Assembly: GCA_903910215.1 (NCBI GenBank)
Contig: CAIVYV010000011.1
Location: 1 to 7,203, forward strand
Reading direction: 5' to 3'
DNA length: 7,203 nt
Source of the DNA: an uncultured Pseudomonadota bacterium
GTDB lineage: Bacteria; Pseudomonadota; Gammaproteobacteria; Steroidobacterales; Steroidobacteraceae
Shown piece after piece: positions 1 to 6,791 of the stretch; position 1 is the stretch's first letter, and the number at the start of each line of letters is the position of its first letter. The position numbers and the translations under genes were made by a program. The notes under the pieces were generated by a model. It did no database searches. It was given only the letters and a program-made list of their open reading frames with translations, and was not told where the DNA came from.

Positions 1-639
1 CAATGGGCTGTTTCCGGTCGAGATCAGGAAGACTGTCTGGACCGATTCGATCGGGATAGGGCGATGCGCAAGCCGGAGGGACGGGTCCGGGAGCGTTTCA
101 TCAGTTCCCGCATCGTATTGCGGCGCATATTGGGCGCGCTGCTTTGCGTGCAACCGGCGAACCTGCGTTTCGAGATCGATGAGCATGGCAAGCCGACCTT
201 GGCGACTCCTCATCAGCATTGTCACTTCAATTTGAGTCACAGCGATAGCGCCTTGCTCGTAGGCACGAGTATGAGCGCGCGCGTCGGTGTGGATATCGAA
301 GTTCCACGATCTATACCCAGAGCTCAGCAACTTTCAAACCGAGTTTTCACCGCAGACGAGCGGTTACTGCTCAGTCAAGCAAGCGAGATATCCGAGGCAG
401 CACGTGACGAAATGTTCCTGCGGATATGGACGCGCAAGGAGGCTTATCTCAAGTGCCGCGGCGATGGATTTACCACGCCCGCACGTGATTACGGCGTTGG
501 GCTCGACGGCTCGTTACAATTGGATGGTCTGGAGATCCTAAGTCTTGACCTACCATCTCCCGGATATGCCGCGCTGGCGAGCGCAGCACCGATCAATCAC
601 ATCCGGCGTTATCGACTGTGTCGCGACGATACCATCTGA
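1..639 (+). CDS. Sfp-type 4'-phosphopantetheinyl transferase, 5' end missing
   Basis: The product should transfer the 4'-phosphopantetheine arm of CoA to a serine of acyl or peptidyl carrier proteins in the cytoplasm. The family motifs are all present: FNLSHSD (SH at about 235-240), VGVDIE with metal-binding Asp and Glu (292-300), and WTRKEAYLKCRGDGF (from 427; Lys-Glu at 436-441). This order is diagnostic of the Sfp/AcpT superfamily. The reading frame stays open to base 1 with no start codon before the ATG at 64. The residues ahead of that ATG, and the RERFISSRIVLRRIL stretch after it, resemble the usual N-terminal region, so I infer that the real start lies left of the window. A start at 64 (191 aa) is possible but would give a short enzyme. 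The 3' end overlaps the rhombosortase gene by 22 bp, so co-transcription is likely. Carrier-protein partners are not visible here. Confidence 0.9.
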   Translation, partial: QWAVSGRDQEDCLDRFDRDRAMRKPEGRVRERFISSRIVLRRILGALLCVQPANLRFEIDEHGKPTLATPHQHCHFNLSHSDSALLVGTSMSARVGVDIEVPRSIPRAQQLSNRVFTADERLLLSQASEISEAARDEMFLRIWTRKEAYLKCRGDGFTTPARDYGVGLDGSLQLDGLEILSLDLPSPGYAALASAAPINHIRRYRLCRDDTI

Positions 640-1199
640 TCACAGCAGGTTTGATCTCTCTCGTATTTCTCGCCGGTGGCCTCCTATCCGAGTCAACTCG
701 GGAGATGTTGCGCTGGTCCCGAGAGGCACCTGCCATCGAGTGGCTATGGCGTAGTTGGTGTGCTCACTGGGTGCATCTCGATCTAAACCACGCCTTACTG
801 AATGCGGCTGGCTTTCTGTTGGTCGCCGCTTGGCTGTCGACATCTCTCAGTGTGCGAGGCTGGATCATTGTTACCGCATCGGCGATCGTGTCGATCGATA
901 TCGGCTTATGGTCGCTGACCAGCTTCGAATGGTATGTCGGCGCTTCGGCACTGACCCATGCTTTGGCAGCCGCCGGCATCACCGTGAAAATATTCGACGG
1001 TGACCGTTTTTCCCGTTGGGCCGCTTTCTTTGGCGTGTTGAAGCTGACATCCGAACAATTCGCTATGCCAGTTGCATTAGTTGGTGGTGCAACAGTGGCA
1101 GGCGATGCACACGTGTTCGGTGCCGTCGCTGGTGTGCTTTGCGGATCAGTCTTCGCGTCGACGGGATGGTGTCGATCGCGCTCCGTCACCTTTTCTTAG
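618..1199 (+). CDS. rrtA: Rhombosortase (rhomboid-like GlyGly-CTERM serine protease)
   Basis: This 193-aa protein reads as an inner-membrane rhomboid-family protease. Rhombosortases are known to cleave C-terminal GlyGly-CTERM tails of exported proteins, often type II secretion substrates. About six hydrophobic segments are seen (roughly residues 6-24, 56-77, 80-101, 105-124, 133-158, 164-185). The HWVHLDLNH motif (50-58) and Asn62 match the first conserved block. Ser110 in VGASALTH is the likely nucleophile and His165 in DAHVFGAVAG the likely base; their 55-residue spacing fits rhomboids. KLTSEQ (142-147) resembles the K-x-x-x-E-Q motif near TM5 of rhombosortases. The usual GxSG and LHG glycines are both Ala here. 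The start is a GTG inside the transferase gene; no strong ribosome site is seen, so coupling is inferred. The frame has no earlier start that fits, and the first TM begins right after this one. The 3' end overlaps dinB convergently. No GlyGly-CTERM substrate is encoded nearby. A generic rhomboid protease is the alternative. Confidence 0.82.
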   Translation: MSRRYHLITAGLISLVFLAGGLLSESTREMLRWSREAPAIEWLWRSWCAHWVHLDLNHALLNAAGFLLVAAWLSTSLSVRGWIIVTASAIVSIDIGLWSLTSFEWYVGASALTHALAAAGITVKIFDGDRFSRWAAFFGVLKLTSEQFAMPVALVGGATVAGDAHVFGAVAGVLCGSVFASTGWCRSRSVTFS

Positions 1200-2357
1200 C
1201 AGGCCGCTTGCGCGGGCGACGGCGGTACCACCAAACTTTTGCCGGATGGCATCGACTGTACTGTCGATCGCAGTGGTAGTCGCACTCGTCTGCGAAAATA
1301 GGTCAGCTTGATCATCGGAGCCGAACTCCGATGTGGTGACGCCAAGTAGTCGCACCTTCGTCCGCGGTTTCTCGCGCAAGAAGGCGCGCAGTAGTTCATC
1401 GGCTGTCGTCTGGACGACGCGGGTTTCATCGGTGTGTATCGCCAACGTCTTTTGGCGACTGAAGGTGACAAAGTCTGCGCGCCGAATCTTGATGCCGACA
1501 CACCTGGCTCGAAGTCCCTTTCGGCGCAGTCGGCTGCTCACCTTGTCGCTGAGCGTGCTGATTTCCGCCAACATTTGTCGCTCGTCTGTCAGATCAGTGG
1601 CGTAGGTCTGTTCGTTGCTCACTGACTTTTCGTCATGATCCGGCTCGACCGCACGCTCGTCGATGCCGCAAGCGCGGGCTCGCCAATGCAGCGCGTGCCG
1701 TCCGAACCATCGCTCCATTTGGCCATCTTGTGCGTTTTGCAGATCGCTGATGGTCTTGACGCCGACCGCGAGTAGTTCGTCCCCCTTCTTGCGTCCAAGT
1801 CCAGGCAGCCGTTTGATCGAGAGTGGCGCGAGCGTTTCGACAACTCGATCTGGCGCGACAACCGTCAGCCCATCAGGCTTTTCGAGATCGGAAGCGATTT
1901 TTGCCACCAGCTTATTGGGCGCGACGCCAACCGACGCATTGAGTCCGGTTCGCTCGCGTATCAACCGTTTGATCTCTCGGGCAATCGAAACGGCATCGCC
2001 CTTAAGTGCAAGACTCGCCGTGACATCCAGATATGCCTCATCCAGCGATAGCCCTTCGACCAAAGGCGTGAATTCGTGGAAAACCTCGAATATCTGTGCC
2101 GAAACTTCTGCATATCTCGTCATACGTGGCCGCACACAAACCGCGTTGGGGCATAGCTGGAGAGCGCGACTCACCGGCATGGCAGAGCGCACGCCGAATG
2201 CCCGAACTTCGTAGCTGGCAGCGGCGACTACTCCTCGACCGCTAGTGCCGCCAACAATTAAGGGCTTTCCACGCAGCTCCGGATGATCCCGCTGCTCGAC
2301 CGATGCATAAAACGCATCCATATCGACATGCAGGATGACCCGAAGCGGATGAGGCAT
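1146..2357 (-). CDS. dinB: DNA polymerase IV (Y-family translesion polymerase)
   Basis: This is a 403-aa error-prone polymerase that extends past DNA lesions and mismatched ends. The start MPHPLRVILHVDMDAFYASVEQ is the canonical Y-family opening. Asp12 and the Asp106-Glu107 pair in LSLDEAYLDV are the metal-binding catalytic residues, and Tyr17 sits at the steric-gate position. ASVGVAPNKLVAKIASDLEKPDG (141-163) and the helix-hairpin-helix stretch IKRLPGLGRKKGDELL (181-196) follow, then the little-finger domain (about 245-345). QADLF (350-354, bases 1296-1310) fits the beta-clamp-binding consensus, but about 49 residues follow it. This longer tail includes AIDSTVDAIRQKFGG and a basic end, a layout seen in many non-enteric DinB proteins. 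The gene starts 3 nt after the DUF3667 gene and is probably read from the fadE promoter; I see no LexA box ahead of it. Its last 54 bp overlap the rhombosortase gene tail to tail. Confidence 0.96.
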   Translation of the reverse strand: MPHPLRVILHVDMDAFYASVEQRDHPELRGKPLIVGGTSGRGVVAAASYEVRAFGVRSAMPVSRALQLCPNAVCVRPRMTRYAEVSAQIFEVFHEFTPLVEGLSLDEAYLDVTASLALKGDAVSIAREIKRLIRERTGLNASVGVAPNKLVAKIASDLEKPDGLTVVAPDRVVETLAPLSIKRLPGLGRKKGDELLAVGVKTISDLQNAQDGQMERWFGRHALHWRARACGIDERAVEPDHDEKSVSNEQTYATDLTDERQMLAEISTLSDKVSSRLRRKGLRARCVGIKIRRADFVTFSRQKTLAIHTDETRVVQTTADELLRAFLREKPRTKVRLLGVTTSEFGSDDQADLFSQTSATTTAIDSTVDAIRQKFGGTAVARASGLLRKGDGARSTPSRRRED

Positions 2358-2360
2358 CGG

Positions 2361-3176
2361 TTAACTTGCCAGGAACGAGGCGAAGCCGGTCAATATCAGA
2401 GTTATCGTCGCGAGGACGCTATATAGAAACCCGAGGCCGATGAAGAGTGCCCAAGCTTTTCCGGTACGCTTCTCATAGAAAACTCGCAGCGCATGCCAGC
2501 AGTACCAAGCGAGATAGAGGACGAGAGCCGTACTGAAAAACCCGCCGACGCTTGCGGGCAAAAAAAAGCCCGATATGGTATCGAGTATAAGGGCTGCAAA
2601 GACGGCGCTGTGGTTATGTACCAGAAAGAGCAGGTGCTCGACGTACAGACGACGCGGGCGCCAAAAGAAAAGCATCATCAGCGCGGCAAATGCAGGCAAA
2701 AGAATGAACATAGCTTTCGGCACATTACGTTGAAAGCTTTCAACCAATTTTGCACCGTTGTCAGCTTTCAATTGCTTGCATGCCGCACGAAATCGAGGCC
2801 CCACAAACTCTGCAAAGGGTCCTGTGTAATCTACTTCGCAAATCTGACTATCGGAATCGATCTCAATCGGTTTCTCTGCGCTCTTGTCGGTATTTGGTAA
2901 CGACGCCAGCAGAAAAAACACAACGCTGATAATCAGATAAAGCCTGATTGGCGGTAGATAAGAGTTGCGGCGACCGGCGAAGTAATCGCGGGTTAGCACG
3001 CCTGGTTTTGTCATCAGGTAACGCAAGGTGACCCATAAACGTGAATCGGCATGCGTCAGAGTCTCGAGTGTGTCCTCGATTAAGCGCGCAACGGTCGGCG
3101 GTCTCGATACATGCCGCTGACCGCAACTGGCGCAGAACGCGCCAGTCAGCGGGGCATTGCAGTTCAGACAGTTCAC
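2361..3176 (-). CDS. DUF3667-type membrane protein with N-terminal zinc ribbon
   Basis: The function is unknown. The 271-aa protein opens with Cys3, Cys6, Cys15 and Cys18 (CLNC and CASCGQ), a treble-clef or zinc-ribbon style metal site. A soluble segment with TLTHADSRLWVTLRYLMTKPGVLTRDYFAGRRNSYLPPIRLYL follows (residues 40-81); this is the hallmark of DUF3667 proteins. Hydrophobic segments lie at about 76-94, 154-172, 188-208, 213-232 and 242-266, so it should be an inner-membrane protein. YVEHLLFLVHNHSAVF (178-193) is another block I associate with the family. The start is a GTG overlapping the fadE stop as GTGA, with no good ribosome site, which points to translational coupling. dinB begins 3 nt after its stop. 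A run of eight T lies in the coding strand within the codons for GFFLP (bases 2560-2567). The family assignment is firm; the role, perhaps membrane or lipid related given fadE, is only inference. Confidence 0.85.
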   Translation of the reverse strand: MNCLNCNAPLTGAFCASCGQRHVSRPPTVARLIEDTLETLTHADSRLWVTLRYLMTKPGVLTRDYFAGRRNSYLPPIRLYLIISVVFFLLASLPNTDKSAEKPIEIDSDSQICEVDYTGPFAEFVGPRFRAACKQLKADNGAKLVESFQRNVPKAMFILLPAFAALMMLFFWRPRRLYVEHLLFLVHNHSAVFAALILDTISGFFLPASVGGFFSTALVLYLAWYCWHALRVFYEKRTGKAWALFIGLGFLYSVLATITLILTGFASFLAS

Positions 3177-5716
3177 GAAACGACGTCGCGCTCGTCCATA
3201 GTCAGCGATACTCGCATGCGCGGTTGAGATTGGGTGCCGAGTTCATCCGGTGCGAAATCATCGACATGGATAAGATCCATGACTTTGCGATCGTAGGCGC
3301 GCAACCAAACGGCTTCATCGGCGTTGATGATGCCGATCGCCTGCGCTTCGACAATTTGTCCGGGCAGGTCCAAGGCGTGAATTCGCCCCGTCTTCACGCC
3401 TTCGACGCGAATTCGCTTTTCGAGACTCTCGGCACGCTCAGCCATTTCGAGAACCTCTTGCAGTAGACCGAGAGCATTGCCTGACTCGATTCGTCGGTAA
3501 ACCGGATAGCAGAGGCGATCCCGAGTTTCGGTCGGTGACGTTACGAGCGCAGCAAGTTTGCGGCCGAGCCGATCATCAGGAGCCGAATACTGCAAGCCGC
3601 GTGGGAAAATCAAAAAGCGCATCGCGGCAGCCAGGAATCGATTTGGGAAGTTTCGAAGAAAACCGTGTAGTTGTTCCTGCGCCTGATAGAGCAAGTGACG
3701 ACATGCCCACTCGACGATGGGCAGATCTTCTTGGCGACGGCCCTGATTCTCGTAGTGCTTAAGCACCATCGAGGCGAGGTACATGTATGACAGTACATCG
3801 CCGAGTCTCGCCGAGAGATTTTCCTTCTTCTTGAGATAGCCGCCCAATGACAGCATCGCGACATCGACGGCGAAAGCGAAGCTCGCGGAAAAACGCACGA
3901 TGTGTTGGTAGTAGCGCGTCGCCGGACCAACCTCGGGCGCTGCCGTGAAGCGCGCGCTGGTCAGCGCCATCACGAAAGATCTCACCGCGTTGCTCAATGT
4001 GAAGCCGATGTGACCGAAAAGTGCGGCGTCGAAGTCATCGACTCCACGCTTGCGATCCGGATTGCGAGCCGCTTCCATTTCCTTGAGTACGAAAGGATGA
4101 CAGCGAATCGCACCTTGTCCGAAGATGATCAAACTGCGAGTGAGAATATTTGCGCCCTCGACCGTGATCGCTACCGGTACGACTTGATACCCGCGACCGA
4201 GGTAATTCTTCGGGCCGAGGCAGATGCCTTTACCGCCGTGTACATCCATGGCGTCGTTCGCGACCATACGACTCATCTCGGTCACGTGGTACTTCAACAT
4301 GGCGGATGGTACTGACGGCTTTTCACCACCATCGATGGCGCCCGCCGTCACGGAACGTGCAGCGTCCATGGTGTAGGTGAGTCCTACCATTCGAGCGATC
4401 ACGCTTTCGATGCCTTCGAATTGACCGACCGGCATATTGAATTGCCGACGGATACGCGAATATGCGCCGGTAGCGAAGACGGCCGCTTTGCCGCCGCCGG
4501 TTCCGCTCGAGGGCAAAGAAATACAACGCCCCACCGACAACTGCTCAACCAGCATACGCCAGCCTTGGCCGGCCATTTTAGGGCCGCCGATAATGAACTC
4601 GAGCGGTACGAAAACGTTCTCGCCGTGGATGGGGCCATTTTGGAATGGCACGTTGAGCGGAAAGTGTCGCCGTCCGATCGAGACGCCTGTCGTGTTGCGC
4701 GGAATGAGTGCGCAGGTGATGCCGATATCCTCGCGATCACCGAGCAACCGTTCCGGGTCGAATAATCGGAATGCAAGCCCGATGACCGTCGCGACCGGGG
4801 CGAGAGTGATGTAGCGCTTGGAGAAATTCAGGCGGATACCGACGATCTCCTGTCCCTGCCATTGCCCGCGACAGATGACGCCCGTATCCGGTAGCGAGGC
4901 TGCATCAGAACCGGCACGGGGGCCTGTGAGTGCGAAGCAGGGAATGTCTTCTCCACGGGCGAGACGTGGTAGGTAATGATTTTTCTGGTCTTCGGTTCCG
5001 TAGTGCTGCAGTAGTTCGCCCGGGCCGAGCGAGTTGGGCACTGCAACCGTCGAGGAGACGACGGCGCTACGACTCGAGAGTTTGGCGAGCACGCAGGAGT
5101 GCGCGTAAGCAGAAAACTCGAGGCCGCCGTATTTCTTCTGGATGATCATCGAGAAGAAGCCTTTGCTTTTCAGGAAGCTCCAGATTTCCGGCGGCATGTC
5201 GCCACGACGATGCGTAATATCGAAGTCGTCAATCATTCGACACAGCTCTTCGCAGGGACCATCGAGAAAGGCTTGTTCTTCGGCAGTGAGTCGCGGTGTT
5301 TTGGCGCCGAGCAACTTTGACCAGTCCGGGTTGCCGGTGAATAGTTCGCCGTCCCACCAAACGGTACCGGCTTCGAGCGCTTCGCGTTCGGTGGATGACA
5401 TCGACGGCAACATACGTCGATAGATTTTCATGAAGGGCCGCGTGATCACGGCTTTTCGTAGCGGGTGTATGTTGAACGCCACCAATACGAAAAAGAGAAG
5501 CCAAAGAATCCCCTTCCATATCCCTGCGGAGTCGCCGGCAGCGCTGTAGGCAGTCAACAGCACGAAGAACGTGGCGGTGAACGCCAGCAGGCTCAGTCGC
5601 TTGTAGGCGAGATACAGCACAGCCGCCACGAATAGCAAAGCGATGATGCCGCCGGTCGCAGTGAGCGCCCAGGCAGCGAGGAGGGCCAGAGTGAGGGAGA
5701 TGATCGCGTTAGTCAT
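3173..5716 (-). CDS. fadE: Long-chain acyl-CoA dehydrogenase, membrane-anchored FadE type
   Basis: FadE carries out the first step of fatty acid beta-oxidation, the FAD-dependent conversion of acyl-CoA to trans-2-enoyl-CoA, passing electrons to electron-transfer flavoprotein. The 847-aa sequence aligns along its length with E. coli FadE (814 aa) as I remember it. Hydrophobic segments at about 5-38, 41-60 and 64-82 would anchor it in the inner membrane. The conserved RLTAEEQAFLDGP (142-154), KKYGGLEFSAYA (194-205), VPNSLGPGELLQHYGTEDQK (226-245) and GQGWRMLVE (383-391) follow. Glu520 in ITVEGANILTRS is the expected catalytic base. A DUF1974-type C-terminal domain fills about 565-840. The usual TSPEAGSD flavin-site motif reads TGPRAGSD (264-271). 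The ATG is preceded by a weak AGG at 8 nt. Only 25 bp separate it from the mdh terminator, and no good promoter is seen between. It overlaps the DUF3667 gene by 4 bp and is probably the first gene of a three-gene operon. Confidence 0.97.
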   Translation of the reverse strand: MTNAIISLTLALLAAWALTATGGIIALLFVAAVLYLAYKRLSLLAFTATFFVLLTAYSAAGDSAGIWKGILWLLFFVLVAFNIHPLRKAVITRPFMKIYRRMLPSMSSTEREALEAGTVWWDGELFTGNPDWSKLLGAKTPRLTAEEQAFLDGPCEELCRMIDDFDITHRRGDMPPEIWSFLKSKGFFSMIIQKKYGGLEFSAYAHSCVLAKLSSRSAVVSSTVAVPNSLGPGELLQHYGTEDQKNHYLPRLARGEDIPCFALTGPRAGSDAASLPDTGVICRGQWQGQEIVGIRLNFSKRYITLAPVATVIGLAFRLFDPERLLGDREDIGITCALIPRNTTGVSIGRRHFPLNVPFQNGPIHGENVFVPLEFIIGGPKMAGQGWRMLVEQLSVGRCISLPSSGTGGGKAAVFATGAYSRIRRQFNMPVGQFEGIESVIARMVGLTYTMDAARSVTAGAIDGGEKPSVPSAMLKYHVTEMSRMVANDAMDVHGGKGICLGPKNYLGRGYQVVPVAITVEGANILTRSLIIFGQGAIRCHPFVLKEMEAARNPDRKRGVDDFDAALFGHIGFTLSNAVRSFVMALTSARFTAAPEVGPATRYYQHIVRFSASFAFAVDVAMLSLGGYLKKKENLSARLGDVLSYMYLASMVLKHYENQGRRQEDLPIVEWACRHLLYQAQEQLHGFLRNFPNRFLAAAMRFLIFPRGLQYSAPDDRLGRKLAALVTSPTETRDRLCYPVYRRIESGNALGLLQEVLEMAERAESLEKRIRVEGVKTGRIHALDLPGQIVEAQAIGIINADEAVWLRAYDRKVMDLIHVDDFAPDELGTQSQPRMRVSLTMDERDVVS

Positions 5717-5741
5717 AGCGATAGCCTACAAGAGCGCGGGC

Positions 5742-5768
5742 AAAAAAAGAGGGGCCGCTAGGCCCCTC
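5742..5768 (-). terminator. Rho-independent terminator of mdh
   Basis: On the minus strand an 8-bp perfect GC-rich stem (GAGGGGCC, loop TAGC, GGCCCCTC; stem arms 5761-5768 and 5749-5756) is followed directly by seven T (5748-5742). It lies 30 nt after the mdh stop and 25 nt before the fadE start, so it should separate mdh transcription from fadE. The plus-strand reading lacks a comparable T run, so it acts in one direction. Confidence 0.93.
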
Positions 5769-5780
5769 CCGATGAAGATC

Positions 5781-5801
5781 CTGACAGACCTTCTGTGTCA
5801 G
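5781..5801. repeat. Inverted repeat CTGACA-N9-TGTCAG at the mdh 3' end
   Basis: Perfect 6-bp arms (5781-5786 and 5796-5801) flank 9 nt. On the minus strand the same bases can also fold as CTGA/TCAG plus CAGA/TCTG with a 2-nt bulge and an AGG loop, overlapping the mdh stop codon. It lies 65-85 bp upstream of fadE. It could be a small mRNA hairpin at the mdh 3' end, an operator for a fadE regulator, or chance. It does not look like a FadR or PsrA site that I can recall. Confidence 0.35.
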
Positions 5802-6778
5802 CCGAGCAGGTCCTTCACGCCGTCGCGCTCTTCCAGCAACTCCTTGTGCGTTGCATCCATGCGCTGACGGCTGAATTCGTCGATTGCGAGGCCCTGCACG
5901 ATCTCGTACTGACCGTTGCGGCAGACCACCGGATACGAATAGATCACGCCTTCGGGGATACCGTAGCTGCCATCGGATGGAATGCCCATCGAGACCCAGT
6001 CGCCAGCCGCAGAGCCGCGGAACCAATCGCGGATATGGTCGATGGCCGCCGAACCTGCGGAAGCGGCTGACGAGGCGCCGCGTGCCTTGATGATGGCCGC
6101 GCCACGCTGCTGCACGGTCGGGATGAAATCCCTCTCGATCCAATTGGCATCCACCAGCGAGCGCGCCGGCTGGCCTTTCACGAGACAGTGGTTGATGTCC
6201 GGGTACTGCGTCGCCGAGTGATTTCCCCAGATGATCATTTTCTGGATGTCATTCACATGGCAGCCGGTTTTCTCGGCCAGTTGCGACAGCGCACGATTGT
6301 GATCGAGACGCGTCATCGCGGTGAACGATTGCGGCTTCAGAGACGGCGCATTCTTCATCGCGATCAGCGCATTCGTGTTCGCCGGATTACCGACGACGAG
6401 CACGCGTACGTCGCGCGCCGCCACATCGTTCAATGCCTTGCCCTGCGCCGAGAAAATTTGGGCGTTGGCGAGCAGCAGATCTTTGCGCTCCATGCCAGGA
6501 CCGCGGGGGCGGGCGCCGACCAGCAGTGCGGCGTGACAATCCTTGAAAGCGACCCGCGCATCGTCCGTTGCGATGACCTTGTTCAGTGTCGGGAAAGCGC
6601 AGTCGTTGAGTTCCATGACGACGCCCTGCAACGTCGGTAGTGCCGGGGTGATCTCCAGCAAGTGCAGGTTGACGGGCTGATCGGGTCCGAGCATGGCGCC
6701 CGAAGCGACACGGAAAGCGAGGGCATAACCAATCTGACCAGCGGCGCCGGTGATGGCGACATTCAAGGGCTGCTTCAT
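5798..6778 (-). CDS. mdh: Malate dehydrogenase (NAD-dependent)
   Basis: The enzyme interconverts malate and oxaloacetate with NAD in the TCA cycle, in the cytoplasm. From the chosen start it is 326 aa, the usual size for this group. It begins MKQPLNVAITGAAGQIGYAL, the NAD-binding glycine motif GAAGQIGY. The substrate-binding arginines are Arg92 and Arg98 in GARPRGPGMERKDLL and Arg157 in MTRLDHNRA. Asp160 and His187 (IWGNHSATQYPD) form the catalytic pair. VGNPANTNA (129-137) and the late SDGSYGIPEGVIY block are also conserved. The arginine at the substrate loop supports malate rather than lactate as substrate. The frame extends to a GTG at 6805, adding MPINVEILW. I reject that start because a GGAG ribosome site (6788-6791) sits 9 nt before the ATG at 6778 and families begin here. 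It is followed by its own terminator and is divergent from the GntR gene. Confidence 0.96.
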   Translation of the reverse strand: MKQPLNVAITGAAGQIGYALAFRVASGAMLGPDQPVNLHLLEITPALPTLQGVVMELNDCAFPTLNKVIATDDARVAFKDCHAALLVGARPRGPGMERKDLLLANAQIFSAQGKALNDVAARDVRVLVVGNPANTNALIAMKNAPSLKPQSFTAMTRLDHNRALSQLAEKTGCHVNDIQKMIIWGNHSATQYPDINHCLVKGQPARSLVDANWIERDFIPTVQQRGAAIIKARGASSAASAGSAAIDHIRDWFRGSAAGDWVSMGIPSDGSYGIPEGVIYSYPVVCRNGQYEIVQGLAIDEFSRQRMDATHKELLEERDGVKDLLG

Positions 6779-6787
6779 CCAGAGAAT

Positions 6788-6791
6788 CTCC
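6788..6791 (-). promoter_or_regulatory. Ribosome binding site that decides the mdh start
   Basis: On the minus strand GGAG is placed 9 nt ahead of the ATG at 6778. It lies inside the reading frame that would begin at the GTG at 6805, so it favours the shorter 326-aa form. Confidence 0.75.

Noticed and set aside
764..1189. 141-codon minus-strand ORF opposite the rhombosortase gene
   Set aside because: The plus strand has membrane segments and protease motifs in the right order; the antisense product shows no domain.
1663..2214. 183-codon plus-strand ORF opposite dinB
   Set aside because: It mirrors strongly supported dinB coding sequence, has a low-complexity Ser/Arg-rich translation and shows no recognisable family.
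3265..3281. CATGGAT-AAG-ATCCATG perfect hairpin
   Set aside because: It lies in conserved fadE coding sequence (MDLIHVD), has no T run and no gene boundary nearby; probably a codon coincidence.
3041..5320. Several plus-strand ORFs of 71-141 codons opposite fadE and the DUF3667 gene
   Set aside because: FadE aligns without a break along this stretch, and none of the opposite-strand products has a recognisable fold or a convincing ribosome site.
5717..5900. LexA-type SOS box ahead of the fadE-DUF3667-dinB unit
   Set aside because: I looked for CTG-N10-CAG with an AT-rich centre near the operon start and the dinB start and found none that fits.
6188..6640. 150-codon plus-strand ORF opposite mdh
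   Set aside because: It is antisense to conserved mdh codons, Arg-rich and without motifs; this is typical of shadows in GC-rich genes.
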